A stretch of 64,000 nucleotides of DNA, taken from assembly GCF_001602375.1 (NCBI RefSeq), contig NZ_BCNY01000004.1, positions 1-64,000 of the forward strand, given 5' to 3'. The DNA comes from Methanoculleus horonobensis. Lineage in GTDB: Archaea > Halobacteriota > Methanomicrobia > Methanomicrobiales > Methanoculleaceae. Position 1 is the stretch's first letter. Each line of letters opens with the position of its first letter. Both the position numbers and the translations under genes were made by a program. Shown here piece by piece: positions 17,841-26,618 of the stretch. The notes beneath the pieces were generated by a model. The model did not search any database, was not told where the DNA came from, and saw only the letters and a program-made list of their open reading frames with translations.

Positions 17841-18029
17841 TCATTGGTACGGATTCAGGTCCTCCACTACTTCCTTGTGCGTCAGCAGCATCCGTCTGCA
17901 GCAGTAGCGCTCCAGACCGAGATCGTCGAGGATCCGTTTTGGATCCTCGCCGGCATCCCGCCGCTCCTTGAACTCCTTCCAGGCTGTAGAGACGACCTTA
18001 CCGCATGTAAAACATCGTACGGGTATCAT
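17841..18029 (-). CDS. rpoN: DNA-directed RNA polymerase subunit N
   Basis: 62 residues, exactly the family size. It has the zinc-binding pattern CFTCGK at 6-11 with C43-C44 (RYCCRRM), and begins [10 protein letters not shown] as nearly all archaeal RpoN (Rpb10) proteins do. The stop codon occupies 17841-17843 and the next base is the first of tRNA-Pro, with no spacer. It follows rps9 by 34 bases. Confidence 0.95.
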   Translation of the reverse strand: MIPVRCFTCGKVVSTAWKEFKERRDAGEDPKRILDDLGLERYCCRRMLLTHKEVVEDLNPYQ

Positions 18030-18063
18030 AATAATGGTCCAGCATCCCTTATATCTCTTTTGC

Positions 18064-18465
18064 TCACCGGTAGGACTTCTGGAACTTCGCCCGTGCGCCG
18101 GGGCCGTGCGGTTTCTTGGCCTCTTTCTGCCGCGAGTCGTTTACGAGCAGTGTCCGGTCGTACGCAAGGAATGCGTCCTTTATCTGGGGGTCGTTGTGCC
18201 ACTCCACGATGCCGCGCGCGAGCGCAGTCCGGACTGCTTCGGCCTGTCCCATCGTGCCGCCGCCGGAGACATCGATCGCCGCGTCGACACCGTCGAGCGC
18301 GTTCGGAACCAGCAGCAGCGGCTCGGCGATCTTCATGCGGATCAACTCAGTCCCGTAGATCTCCAGGGGCACGGAGTTGATGCGGACCCGACCGTTGCCG
18401 GGCTTTAAGGTCGCGCGGGCGATTGCCGTCTTTCTCTTACCGCTTGAATTGATGATCTTTGCCAC
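18064..18465 (-). CDS. rps9: 30S ribosomal protein S9 (uS9)
   Basis: 133 residues. Conserved marks are [14 protein letters not shown], the [12 protein letters not shown] helix and the basic C-terminal tail ending KFQKSYR, which reaches the P-site tRNA. It lies 12 bases after L13, the pairing found in bacteria and archaea. Confidence 0.95.
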   Translation of the reverse strand: MAKIINSSGKRKTAIARATLKPGNGRVRINSVPLEIYGTELIRMKIAEPLLLVPNALDGVDAAIDVSGGGTMGQAEAVRTALARGIVEWHNDPQIKDAFLAYDRTLLVNDSRQKEAKKPHGPGARAKFQKSYR

Positions 18466-18477
18466 TTCATCACCTCA

Positions 18478-18900
18478 TTAATATTTAGCTCCGAGGTTGT
18501 TGCTTATCGCCCCGATCGTCACGTATCTCGTGCTGCCCAGCCGGTCGATGTGTGCCGCCTCGAGCGTCTCCGTCTCCATTCCGGTGAACTCCATTGGAAC
18601 GCCGACGTAGGTCTTGATCCGCTTGAATGCCGCGATACCGCGCTCGCGCTTGTAGGGAAGCATCCCGCGGATGGTGCGCTTGACGATATGGTCGGGCCTG
18701 CGCGGGAAGAACGGGCCGCCCTCGCGGGATCCGCGCTCGCGCTTCGTGGTGTAGTTCGCGAGCACCTGTGCCCTGTTTCCGGAGACGATTGCCTTTTCCA
18801 CATTCACGATGGCGATCTCTTCGCCGGCAAGCGCACGCTGCGCGACGAGGCTGGCCATCCTTCCGAGCAGTAATCCGTCTGCGTCGATAATTGTAACCAT
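18478..18900 (-). CDS. rpl13: 50S ribosomal protein L13 (uL13)
   Basis: 140 residues from ATG 18900, the family's usual archaeal length. It starts with the conserved [17 protein letters not shown], then [11 protein letters not shown], and has the [15 protein letters not shown] block. An upstream in-frame stretch of 24 residues overlaps the L18e gene and is not ribosomal in character, so it was left out. Only five bases separate it from L18e. Confidence 0.95.
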   Translation of the reverse strand: MVTIIDADGLLLGRMASLVAQRALAGEEIAIVNVEKAIVSGNRAQVLANYTTKRERGSREGGPFFPRRPDHIVKRTIRGMLPYKRERGIAAFKRIKTYVGVPMEFTGMETETLEAAHIDRLGSTRYVTIGAISNNLGAKY

Positions 18901-18905
18901 TCGTC

Positions 18906-19274
18906 TCACCTGAGGATCCGTACCCTGCTCCCCGTCGGGTTGTCCCGGACGAGGTCCTCGATAGTCATGCACGTCCCGTTTGCGCCGGTGATCTTGCTCA
19001 CCGCCGCTTCGGAGAAGTCCAGTGCAGCGATCTTCACCGGCAGGTTGAGCGCGCCGCTGCCGAGCACCTTGCCCGGCACCAGGATCGTCTCACCTTCGTT
19101 CGCGTACCGGTCGATCTTGCTGAGGTTCACCTCGGCGTAGTTCTTCCGGGGCGCATCCAGCCTCTTTGCAATCTCGCGCCAGATGTTCGCCTCATGTATG
19201 CGCGACGCGTCTTTGAGCGTCACGATGAGGGCGGTCAGCCGGGGGTTTGATTTATTCTCGGTTGTCTTCTTCAT
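18906..19274 (-). CDS. rpl18e: 50S ribosomal protein L18e (eL18)
   Basis: 122 residues, a protein specific to archaea and eukaryotes. It begins with [16 protein letters not shown] and has [11 protein letters not shown]-type and [13 protein letters not shown] segments typical of eL18. Its start overlaps the rpoD stop as ATGA (19271-19274), so it is translationally coupled to the polymerase subunit. Confidence 0.94.
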   Translation of the reverse strand: MKKTTENKSNPRLTALIVTLKDASRIHEANIWREIAKRLDAPRKNYAEVNLSKIDRYANEGETILVPGKVLGSGALNLPVKIAALDFSEAAVSKITGANGTCMTIEDLVRDNPTGSRVRILR

Positions 19275-20101
19275 TCAGTCCCCTCTCCCGTAATCTCGTT
19301 CATCACGTCTACCAGGTTGTCTGATGATTTCTGGATATATTGTAGCGCTCTCTCGATGATCTTCTGGACGGGCATCGAACCGTCGCTCTCCACCACGAAG
19401 ATAAATCTCTCCGTATCGGTGCTTATGTGGATGGCCGGCTCGGTGCCGATTCCACCGGCGAGGCATGCCCGCTCACAGAGTCTGCAGAGGGAACAGAGTT
19501 CCTGCCGCCCTTCAATGACCCGGATTTTCCCCTGTGCCGTTTCAAGCACGCTCCTCGGGCATTCGTCGATGCACATGCCGCACCCGTCGCACCTCGCGTC
19601 GATGGCGATCACCGGGTAATTCTTGTAGCCGCAGGCGGTCGTCGCCTGCCACTTGGCATGCTCTTTTCCGGTGCCGATGACTGCCTGCGCTTCGAGCACG
19701 ACCTTCTGGTCCTTCGCCAGTTCGATGATGGGGATGCCCTCTTCCGCCGGTGCGGCGTCGGGATCCTGCGGTATCAGGTCGCTTGAGGTGACGGTCTTCG
19801 GCCCCTCGACGGAGAGCGTATAGGTCGCGGTGCAGGCCGAGCATCCGACGCCTTCGCAGGTACACTCACTGCGCGGTTTGTAGACCTTGAGGTCTGTCCG
19901 GAGTGGAACGAGTCCCAGGCGGTGCGTCAGCATCTCATCGAAGAGGACGCTTGTGTTGTCGTAGATGCGGACATCTTCGATGGCGAGCGTCGGCACTTCG
20001 CTGATCATCGCCCGCCGGAACATATTGGCGAACGACGTGGAAACGCCGCTCAGGGTGAATTTGGCGACTCTCTCATCCAGTCGAGAAAACGCTATCTCCA
20101 T
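19271..20101 (-). CDS. rpoD: DNA-directed RNA polymerase subunit D with iron-sulfur domain
   Basis: 276 residues; homologue of eukaryotic Rpb3 and bacterial alpha. The N-terminal dimerisation domain (NMFRRAMISEVPTLAIEDV) pairs with RpoL. Residues ~165-225 form a ferredoxin-like insert with two cysteine clusters, CDGCGMCIDECP and CSLCRLCERAC, expected to bind two [4Fe-4S] clusters; many methanogen D subunits keep them while others have lost one or both. A further C-rich hairpin (CTCEGVGCSAC) precedes it. The start overlaps the S11 stop by one base. Confidence 0.94.
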   Translation of the reverse strand: MEIAFSRLDERVAKFTLSGVSTSFANMFRRAMISEVPTLAIEDVRIYDNTSVLFDEMLTHRLGLVPLRTDLKVYKPRSECTCEGVGCSACTATYTLSVEGPKTVTSSDLIPQDPDAAPAEEGIPIIELAKDQKVVLEAQAVIGTGKEHAKWQATTACGYKNYPVIAIDARCDGCGMCIDECPRSVLETAQGKIRVIEGRQELCSLCRLCERACLAGGIGTEPAIHISTDTERFIFVVESDGSMPVQKIIERALQYIQKSSDNLVDVMNEITGEGTE

Positions 20102-20490
20102 TACACTCTCCTTCCTCTCCGGCCGCCTTTACCGCGGATGCTGTCGTGAGGCACCGGGGTGACGTCTTCGATGCGGCCGATCCTCATCCCTGCACGGGCA
20201 AGGGCGCGGATCGCTGCCTGAGCGCCGGGTCCGGGGCTCCGCTGTTTGCCCCGACCGGGTGCGCGGACCTTCACGTGGACGCCGGTGATCCCCTTGTCCC
20301 GTGCGTTCTGCGCGACCTGGATTGCCATCTGCATGGCTGCGTACGGCGAGCTCTCGTTCCTGTCCTGTTTCACGACCATGCCGCCGCTGCTCTTGGTGAT
20401 CGTCTCCGCTCCGGAGAGGTCGGTGACGGTGATGATGGTGTTGTTAAAGGAGGCAAAGATGTGCGCGATGCCCCATTTCTCTTCTGCCAT
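20101..20490 (-). CDS. rps11: 30S ribosomal protein S11 (uS11)
   Basis: 129 residues. It begins [20 protein letters not shown] and ends with the conserved [19 protein letters not shown] tail. uS11 sits on the platform of the small subunit. It starts four bases after S4 and overlaps rpoD by one base. Confidence 0.96.
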   Translation of the reverse strand: MAEEKWGIAHIFASFNNTIITVTDLSGAETITKSSGGMVVKQDRNESSPYAAMQMAIQVAQNARDKGITGVHVKVRAPGRGKQRSPGPGAQAAIRALARAGMRIGRIEDVTPVPHDSIRGKGGRRGRRV

Positions 20491-20494
20491 GGTT

Positions 20495-21043
20495 TTATCT
20501 CACTCCTGCGCGGGCGATGCGGCTTCTCTCGGGGTGAACCTCGTTCGTGAGCGGGGAAGGCCCGTAGTAGCTGATCTCGGCCTCTTCGGCTCTCTCGACA
20601 CGGTAGCCCGGGATGGTCACGCGGCGGCCTTTGATTGCGATGTGGCCGTGGGTGATGAACTGGCGCGCCTGCTTGGGGGACCGTGCGAACCCTCTGCGGA
20701 GAACCAGCGTCTGGAGCCGGCGGTCGAGCTGCTGCTCGACTTTGAGCGCAAGGACGTCGCCGACGTCGGCGTTCTCACCGACGAGACCGTAGCGGTACAG
20801 GTGGTTGACAAGCCGGTCTCTCTTCTCCAGATAATCCTCGGTGCTGAGTCCGCCCGAGCGCAGTGCCACCAGTTCACGGGCAGCAGCGCGGTACTTCCGC
20901 AGAACGCTCTGGGCCTTCCAGAGTTCGCGCTTGTTTCGCAGGCCGTAGTCGATGAGGAGCCGCTTTTCGTCCTCGAGTCTCGTCTTTTCGAACCGCCTCT
21001 TGGGCGTCGCGTACTGTTTGTGGTTTTTTCCTGGGTATCCCAT
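20495..21043 (-). CDS. rps4: 30S ribosomal protein S4 (uS4)
   Basis: 182 residues, archaeal length. It has the S4 RNA-binding domain ([38 protein letters not shown]). It is a primary 16S-binding protein. It lies 11 bases after S13 in the order S13-S4-S11-RpoD, the standard archaeal alpha-operon order. Confidence 0.96.
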   Translation of the reverse strand: MGYPGKNHKQYATPKRRFEKTRLEDEKRLLIDYGLRNKRELWKAQSVLRKYRAAARELVALRSGGLSTEDYLEKRDRLVNHLYRYGLVGENADVGDVLALKVEQQLDRRLQTLVLRRGFARSPKQARQFITHGHIAIKGRRVTIPGYRVERAEEAEISYYGPSPLTNEVHPERSRIARAGVR

Positions 21044-21054
21044 TCAATCACCGC

Positions 21055-21504
21055 TCAATCTTTCTTCCTCTTGACGCCGACGGTCGTGCCGGTTCTTCCG
21101 GTGGACTTGGTGCGCTGGCCGCGGACCTTCTGTCCGGTCTCGTGCCGGATACCGCGGTAACTCCGCATCTTTCTCATGCGGTTGACGTCGTCATCGTTCA
21201 TCATGCTGAGATCGGTCCCAAGAAGGTGGCGGATCTCTCCGGTGTAGACGTCTTTCGGGCGGTTGACCATCCAGTCGGGCACCTGCTCTGTGTAGGTGTC
21301 GACGGCGCTTGCGATCCGCTCGACCGACTCGTCGTCGAGTTTGCCGAGCACGGCACGGGGATCTACGTTGGCAAGGGCGGTGATGGTGCGCGACGTGTGC
21401 GGACCAATGCCCTTGATCCCGGTCAGTGCGATGTGCACTGCCTTGGTGCCGTCGAGATCAGTGTTCCTGATTCGAACAAAGTACTTTATCTCTTCATCAT
21501 CCAT
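21055..21504 (-). CDS. rps13: 30S ribosomal protein S13 (uS13)
   Basis: 149 residues. The [14 protein letters not shown] helix-two-turns region, [20 protein letters not shown] and the basic C-terminal tail [15 protein letters not shown] are diagnostic. It contacts 5S-bearing and L11 bridges between subunits. It is the first protein gene of the operon; a GAGG ribosome site precedes the ATG, and tRNA-Ser ends 34 bases upstream. Confidence 0.96.
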   Translation of the reverse strand: MDDEEIKYFVRIRNTDLDGTKAVHIALTGIKGIGPHTSRTITALANVDPRAVLGKLDDESVERIASAVDTYTEQVPDWMVNRPKDVYTGEIRHLLGTDLSMMNDDDVNRMRKMRSYRGIRHETGQKVRGQRTKSTGRTGTTVGVKRKKD

Positions 21505-21538
21505 GTGATCGCCTCATCATCGACATTGTCGGTGAAAG

Positions 21539-21623
21539 CGCTGAGGGAGGGATTTGAACCCTCGAGTCCCAGGGGGACACAGGTTTAGCAAACCTGCGCC
21601 ATACCAGGCTTGGCTACCTCAAC
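21539..21623 (-). tRNA. tRNA-Ser (anticodon GCT)
   Basis: An 85-base class II tRNA on the minus strand. Acceptor GTTGAGG pairs with CCTCAGC, discriminator G (21539). The anticodon arm AGGT-TTGCTAA-ACCT reads GCT (serine), and a long variable arm (GTCCCCCTGGGAC) is present. It directly precedes the S13 gene on the same strand, so it is likely the first product of the ribosomal operon transcript. Confidence 0.94.
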
Positions 21624-21694
21624 ATAGAACTTCGCATCTTTCGACACTCGCAACACGCGATGTGCTGCTCCAGACACAGCATTCTATGACTTGT

Positions 21695-21709
21695 GCCTAC
21701 TTATTTTGG
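21695..21709 (-). promoter_or_regulatory. Possible TATA box for the tRNA-Ser/ribosomal operon
   Basis: On the minus strand an AAAATAAGTA core, preceded by GCC, lies about 70-80 bases before tRNA-Ser and 200 before S13. It is the best AT-rich box in the 114-base spacer to deoxyhypusine synthase. The transcript would start near 21672. Weak by eye. Confidence 0.3.
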
Positions 21710-21737
21710 CTCCATTGATTAATAATAATTGTGGTGA

Positions 21738-22703
21738 TCAGGGAGATCGGCGAGCACGCTTGATCCCGCTTCCGATCAGCCCCGATGCGACGATGGGGAG
21801 CGCGATCGTCGCATCGCAGAAACACTGGACCCGCGGGCATGCAGGCGCCTCCTTGCCCCAGCTGATCGCCTCTTCAAACGTGCACCCGGAAAGTCCGCCC
21901 CAGTGGGGGGCGTCGGTGGTGTACTGGATGGCGTAGGCGTGCCCGCCGAGGTTCTGGTCGTGGATCGACGCGATGACCTGGGTCTGCTGGATGAAGTTCT
22001 TCGGGACGCCGCCGCCGACGTAGATGACGCCGGTCTTCTGCGCGTCCTCGACCATACGGGTGATCTCGTCGGTATCGGTGAGCTGGTCGACATCGACGTC
22101 GACCCCCCGCCGCCGGGCCATTACGAGGCCGATCCCGATGGATGAGTCGCAGAGGGCGGGGATGAAGATCGGGACGCCGTACTCGGCACAGGTGGCGATG
22201 AGTGATCGTCCTTCCGGCCTCTGCTCGCGGAGCCAGTTGCCGAGGAGCCGGATGAACTCCCGCGAGGAGCCCCTGAACGGCGCTATGGTGTCGGCGAACC
22301 GCGAAATCTCCGCATCAATGCTCCGGAACTCCTCCTCGTAGGCAAAGACGTCGTAGATCCTGTCGATCCCCTCCGCAAAGAGGGCTTCGTCGTTCGCGTG
22401 GTGGTGGCCGAGGTAGTGCCGGACGCCGAGGTGCTCGCAGGTGTCGTGGAAGATGTTCGCGCCCGTCGAGACGATGACGTCGACGTAACGGTGTTTGACG
22501 AGTTCGATGAGCACGTTCTGCATACCCGCCGGGATCATCGCGCCCGAGAGTCCCATGAATATCGTGCAGTCCGGATCCGAGACCATTCTGGTCCAGATGC
22601 CGAGCGACTCCCCGAGTTTTCTCCCCTGGAAGCCGGTTTGGCTCATGGACTCGAGGAGGGCCGTTATATTGCTGTTTGGTTTAACTGGCTGCGTTGGTTT
22701 CAT
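21738..22703 (-). CDS. dys: Deoxyhypusine synthase
   Basis: 321 residues. It transfers the aminobutyl group of spermidine to a lysine of translation factor aIF5A. Recognisable parts are GLSGAMIPAGM, VDVIVSTGANIFHD, CAEYGVPIFIPALCDSSIG, and SWGKEAP near residue 285, whose Lys matches the catalytic lysine of the family. A TATA-like TTAATACG lies about 35-40 bases before the ATG. It stands alone between the ribosomal operon and the CBS operon. Confidence 0.93.
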   Translation of the reverse strand: MKPTQPVKPNSNITALLESMSQTGFQGRKLGESLGIWTRMVSDPDCTIFMGLSGAMIPAGMQNVLIELVKHRYVDVIVSTGANIFHDTCEHLGVRHYLGHHHANDEALFAEGIDRIYDVFAYEEEFRSIDAEISRFADTIAPFRGSSREFIRLLGNWLREQRPEGRSLIATCAEYGVPIFIPALCDSSIGIGLVMARRRGVDVDVDQLTDTDEITRMVEDAQKTGVIYVGGGVPKNFIQQTQVIASIHDQNLGGHAYAIQYTTDAPHWGGLSGCTFEEAISWGKEAPACPRVQCFCDATIALPIVASGLIGSGIKRARRSP

Positions 22704-23199
22704 GGAAATATCCTGTTACCCATTTCGGATTGTGGCGTATTAATGGTTGGTGCCGGTCCGGTGGAGCGGGGCGGATGGAGGTTTTGGGGCTGTCATTGTG
22801 GCGGGTCGGGAGGAGTGGGTGGGGGCTACAAAGGAAGGACCTTACGCAATAGAGACAGGGGAGGGGGCGTGCCCCCTCCCCGTCAGCCCCTCCCCCAGTG
22901 GCGATACCCCCACGGTCCACTGCATGGGTGAGAACCCGGGCACCGAACTTCGCGGCTTCGCGCCCTTCGCGCGAGGTCCTGTTGACATCCTCCAACTTAC
23001 TCACGCGGAAGCACGCGGGAGAACGCGAAGGGAGGTCGATGGTTTGACCTCTTGAAGATTACCTCAACCATTTTAGCGAAGTGCTGAGTACGGGGGAGGC
23101 CCTGAAGAAGAGCAGAATCACAATTCGCTCCCGGGACACGGTTTCCCGCCGGCTAACGTCACGACCAGGGCTGGTTTACAACTACAGGAGATAGCGTTG
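22704..23199. other. Long intergenic region with a dispersed element
   Basis: The 546-base gap between deoxyhypusine synthase (start 22703) and the CBS operon (end 23250) holds the dys promoter, the element described at 22820-22932, and then a stretch to ~23170 with several GCG-rich inverted repeats (around CGCGGCTTCGCGCCCTTCGCG at 22948-22970) but no credible gene. The CBS-operon terminator follows. Nothing coding is seen. Confidence 0.5.
22820..22932. repeat. Dispersed intergenic element, array-less copy
   Basis: The left module GGGGGCTACAAAGGAAGGAC, then CTTACGCAATAGAGACAGG, recurs with few changes at ~45308-45345. A perfect hairpin GGGGAGGGGGC-GT-GCCCCCTCCCC (22858-22881) follows. The right module (GTCAGCCCC...CCCAGTGGCGATACCC, then CCACGGTCCACTGC) recurs at 45727-45772. 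In the second copy a 46-bp tandem array lies between the two modules; here they are joined directly at CTCCCCGTC. Confidence 0.7.
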
Positions 23200-23230
23200 C
23201 CCCAAAAATCCCCGCGCCCGCAAAAAATGT
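23200..23230 (-). terminator. T-rich terminators of the CBS operon
   Basis: Two T-runs on the minus strand, T6 (23222-23227) and T5 (23203-23207), each next to a GC-rich stretch, lie 20-50 bases after the last CBS gene's stop at 23250. Confidence 0.5.
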
Positions 23231-23249
23231 GTAGTAGTATCCGGCCGCT

Positions 23250-24032
23250 TCACAGGGCCTGCACGAGCGAGTTCCGAGTCACGACGCCCGCGATCCTGTT
23301 GTTCTGCTTGATCGGGACGGAACTGATGTTCTTCTTGAGCATCAGGTCGATGATCTCGGAGACGTCCGTATTCGCGTCCATCGAGATCAGGGGCGTGGTC
23401 ATGATGTCCCGCACGAGCAGGTTCCTGATCCGGTACTCCTGCCGGGTATCCTCCACGATATCCTTCAGCGCGTGGAGCGCCTTCGCGACATCGGTCTCCG
23501 TGACGATGCCGAGGACGGTGTCCCCGTCCTCCACGATGAAGCGGTTGATCTCTCCGTCAAGCATCCTGCGGCGGAGGTGGACGGCGCGCTCCTCGCTCTG
23601 GATGGTGTACGCCGGTTCCATGACTTCGAGGGTGCCGCCTGCCGGACGGAGCACCTTCAAGAGATCACCCGCCGTCACCTGCCCGATCAGGCGGTGCTCG
23701 GCATCGAAGACCACGACCAGCTTGTAGTGCTGGAGCAACGGTACCAGGATGTCGATGCTCTGATCGGGATACGCGGAGGTGAAGTTCTCCTCGACCGTGT
23801 TCGCGACATGAATGGATGTGGCCTTCAGCGCCTGGGTCTTCCTGCTCCCGAGCGTCTCGGCGATTGCTGCACGGGAAGTCGTTCCGATGACCGTGCCGTT
23901 GTTGGTCACGATAAGCGGATCGACCCCCTCACCGAGCATCTTATCGAGCGCTTCGCTGACAAAGGCGGATTTCGCGATGGTGATCGGTTTTGCCATCACG
24001 TCTTTGACAAGTACCTGAAATCTGTCGCTCAT
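23250..24032 (-). CDS. CBS-domain protein (four CBS motifs)
   Basis: 260 residues made almost only of CBS motifs, in two tandem pairs (about 8-60, 75-130, 140-190, 205-260). Typical blocks are VKDVMAKPITIAK, LIGQVTAGDLLK, VLGIVTETDVAKAL and VRDIMTTPLISMDANTDVSEI. CBS pairs bind adenine nucleotides or SAM and act as cellular energy or ligand sensors. No enzyme domain is attached. It is the last of five CBS genes; its ATG overlaps the previous stop as ATGA. Confidence 0.88.
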   Translation of the reverse strand: MSDRFQVLVKDVMAKPITIAKSAFVSEALDKMLGEGVDPLIVTNNGTVIGTTSRAAIAETLGSRKTQALKATSIHVANTVEENFTSAYPDQSIDILVPLLQHYKLVVVFDAEHRLIGQVTAGDLLKVLRPAGGTLEVMEPAYTIQSEERAVHLRRRMLDGEINRFIVEDGDTVLGIVTETDVAKALHALKDIVEDTRQEYRIRNLLVRDIMTTPLISMDANTDVSEIIDLMLKKNISSVPIKQNNRIAGVVTRNSLVQAL

Positions 24033-24868
24033 TTTGCCACTTCCTTGATGATATCATCTCTCTTGAGCATGCCGCGGATATCACCGTCCTCCACGACGAC
24101 GAGGCTGTTGATCTGGTGCTCCAGCATCAGCCCGACGGCATCCTGGAGGGATGCATCGGGAGATACGGTGACGACCGGGCGGCTCATGATGTCTTCTGCA
24201 ACTGCCGATACCTCGACGACATATCTGAAGCGTTTCTGCCCCGCCGGCCCCTCTTTCCTGAGGTGAGTAACATCCTTCCTGGGCAGGTTCATCCGCTCGT
24301 CCAGATACTCGTAAAATGCGAGGTTGCTTTCCGTAATTATGCCGGCAAGGCTTCCATTGTCGTTAACGACGATAAGTTTATCGTTTTTTCCCTTAATCGT
24401 GTCGATGACGTGGTCTAACGAGTGATACCGGTTGACCGTGGCCGCATCCTCCATGATCTCGTTGACCTTTGCGGTGAGCCCGCGGATATGGGCAGAACGC
24501 ATCAGATCCAGCTTGGTGACGATGCCGCTCATCCTGCCCTCTTCGACCACGGGAATCCCGGAGATGTCCTTATCAAGCATGATGGACGCGATATCGTGGA
24601 TACTGGTCTCCGGCGCAGCCGTGATCGGCTCGGGCGCCATCAGGACGCTGACCGGAATCCGGTCGATCGGGCGCCGCCGCCACATCGGCTCCGTCTGCCT
24701 GAGCCGGTAAGCGATATCCTTCTTGGTGAGGATGCCCCGGAGTTCGTCCCCTTCCATGACCGGCAACCTCGACACCCGGTGTTTGAGCATGAGGTTTCGT
24801 GCATAGGCAACGTTATCCCCCGGTGCAACGACGTACACCGGAGATGCCATCACATCAATGGCCCGCAT
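24029..24868 (-). CDS. CBS-domain protein (four CBS motifs)
   Basis: 279 residues: MRAIDVMASPVYVVAPGDNV, SRLPVMEGDELRGILTKKDI, GIPVVEEGRMSGIVTKLDL, a third pair around VNEIMEDAATVNRYHSL, and SRPVVTVSPDASLQDAVGLM. Two CBS pairs (Bateman modules) with no other domain. It lies seven bases after the 315-residue CBS gene and overlaps the 260-residue one by four bases, so the products are likely made in fixed ratio. Confidence 0.88.
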   Translation of the reverse strand: MRAIDVMASPVYVVAPGDNVAYARNLMLKHRVSRLPVMEGDELRGILTKKDIAYRLRQTEPMWRRRPIDRIPVSVLMAPEPITAAPETSIHDIASIMLDKDISGIPVVEEGRMSGIVTKLDLMRSAHIRGLTAKVNEIMEDAATVNRYHSLDHVIDTIKGKNDKLIVVNDNGSLAGIITESNLAFYEYLDERMNLPRKDVTHLRKEGPAGQKRFRYVVEVSAVAEDIMSRPVVTVSPDASLQDAVGLMLEHQINSLVVVEDGDIRGMLKRDDIIKEVAK

Positions 24869-24875
24869 CTTCGCA

Positions 24876-25823
24876 TCACTCCTCAGAAAATGCTTTTACA
24901 AGGTCGTATTCCGTCACGAGACCGACAAGGTGCGAGTCCTCTATGACCGGGAGCGCCCCGACACGCCTTCGGATCATCTCGAGAGCGATCTCGTGAATGT
25001 TCCGGTCGGGCGTGATGGTGTGCAGTTCCCCGGAGAGGAGCGAGCGCACCGGTGCTCCCATGACCTCGGCGGAGTCTCCGGTCGTCAGCTGCTCGAACGC
25101 CTTGCCCTTCCCGAGATAACTCATGATATCGGTGGCGGTGACGATCCCGCAGAGGAGATCGTCGGCAACGACCGGAAGCCGCCTGAACCGGCATTTCACC
25201 ATCTCCCGGCAGACCTTGCCGATCGATGTGTCGGGGCCGGTGACGCGTACCGAAGCGTTCATGATATCTTCTGCCTTGCGGTTCGAGTGTTCGGTGGTGA
25301 GCACCTTCATCACGTCGCGCTCGGTCACGATGCCCTTCAGTTCCCCTTCGGTGTCGGTGATGGGGATCCCGCCGATATGCTTGTTGATGATGATATCGAC
25401 CGCGTCGCCGATGGCTCCGGTCACGGGCATGGTGACCAGGTGCGGAGTCATGATCTCGCGGAGCCCCTCGTTGATGGCCGCGAGGAAGTTCCCCCCATGC
25501 TTCACCTGAACGAGGTTGAACTTGTCGCCGCCGCCCATGAAGTTGATGATGTCGCCGACGGTCACGATCCCCCGGAGGTGACGCGTTCCGGGATCGACGA
25601 CCGGCAGTCTGCGGAACCCTTCTCGGGTCATGATCTCGACCCCCTGGATGATCGCGGTCGTCTGCTGAGCCACGACGACGTCTCTCGTGGCGATCGCCAT
25701 GATCTCGCCTTCATGCTCGGCGATCTTTGTCTTGAAGTCGACCGGCCCGCGTTCGCGTCTGCCCGGCATCTTCAGAAGTCTGTCGGCCGGTTTCTTATCC
25801 GAGTTATTCGAGTTGGGTTGCAT
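24876..25823 (-). CDS. CBS-domain protein (four CBS motifs)
   Basis: 315 residues. A ~40-residue charged N-terminal stretch (KKPADRLLKMPGRRERGP) precedes four CBS motifs, seen as FRRLPVVDPGTRHLRGIVTV, GGIPITDTEGELKGIVTERD, FRRLPVVADDLLCGIVTATD and GALPVIEDSHLVGLVTEYDL. No catalytic domain. The gene is the third of the operon, with a 39-base gap before it, the largest in the cluster, and could have its own ribosome site there. Confidence 0.88.
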   Translation of the reverse strand: MQPNSNNSDKKPADRLLKMPGRRERGPVDFKTKIAEHEGEIMAIATRDVVVAQQTTAIIQGVEIMTREGFRRLPVVDPGTRHLRGIVTVGDIINFMGGGDKFNLVQVKHGGNFLAAINEGLREIMTPHLVTMPVTGAIGDAVDIIINKHIGGIPITDTEGELKGIVTERDVMKVLTTEHSNRKAEDIMNASVRVTGPDTSIGKVCREMVKCRFRRLPVVADDLLCGIVTATDIMSYLGKGKAFEQLTTGDSAEVMGAPVRSLLSGELHTITPDRNIHEIALEMIRRRVGALPVIEDSHLVGLVTEYDLVKAFSEE

Positions 25824-25862
25824 CCTATCACTCCTTTGAAATTGTGGTATTTGGAGTCTTCC

Positions 25863-26618
25863 TCAGGGCAGGCGGCCGCTGAGGACATCATGACGGTCGA
25901 TAACGCCGACGAGGTGCTTTTTCTCGTCGATTACCGGGAGCATGCTGACGTCGTGTTCGACCATCAGCCGGCTTGCCGCTGCTATCGTGTCGTCCGGCGT
26001 CACCGAGATGATGGGTGTCGTCATCACCCGCTCGACGGTGGTGTCTGCCTGGTTCTTCACCGATGTGCGGACACTCCCGGCGCGGAGGAGATCCCGGCGG
26101 GAGACTACGCCGATAACCTCTCTCTTCTGTACCACCGGAAACGCGGTAAACCCGCTCGAAACAATCAGGCTGTAGACGCGGTGTATGGGTTCGTCCGGTG
26201 TGCAGGAGACGGGCTCTCGCGACATGGCGTCCTCGACCCTGCCGGGGATGGCGCGACGCGAGATCAGGACGGGGAAGAGTTCGGAGAAGAGCACCCCTCC
26301 CTGGTATACGCCGTCTTCGTTGACTACCGCAGCGCTGTTTGTACGGGCATTCATTATAGCGATGCCTGCCTCCGCAAGGGGGGTGTTCCGGGAGACCCGG
26401 GCTGCTTCCCGGACGAACCCCTTGATCGTGACGTTCGACTTGGTGTCCATGACGCGCAGGACGTCGGAGATGTCAAGATAACCTCTCAGACGGTTCTTCT
26501 CGTCCACGATGTAGAGTTCGCGAAAGACGTCGTCACGGAGGATACTCCGTGCTTTCGTGACATGATCGTCGTAATACAGGGTGGGGATGTCCACCATCTG
26601 GTCTGAGGCCACCTTCAT
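25863..26618 (-). CDS. CBS-domain protein (four CBS motifs)
   Basis: 251 residues from ATG 26618, which overlaps the preceding gene's stop as ATGA (26615-26618). A frame to 26708 exists but lies wholly inside the upstream gene and is not favoured. CBS motifs: RELYIVDEKNRLRGYLDISD, SAAVVNEDGVYQGGVLFSEL, TAFPVVQKREVIGVVSRRDL and SMLPVIDEKKHLVGVIDRHD. No other domain seen. Confidence 0.87.
   Translation of the reverse strand: MKVASDQMVDIPTLYYDDHVTKARSILRDDVFRELYIVDEKNRLRGYLDISDVLRVMDTKSNVTIKGFVREAARVSRNTPLAEAGIAIMNARTNSAAVVNEDGVYQGGVLFSELFPVLISRRAIPGRVEDAMSREPVSCTPDEPIHRVYSLIVSSGFTAFPVVQKREVIGVVSRRDLLRAGSVRTSVKNQADTTVERVMTTPIISVTPDDTIAAASRLMVEHDVSMLPVIDEKKHLVGVIDRHDVLSGRLP

Noticed and set aside
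22704-23199. Insertion sequence remnant
   Set aside because: No transposase fragment or terminal inverted repeats with target duplication could be recognised.
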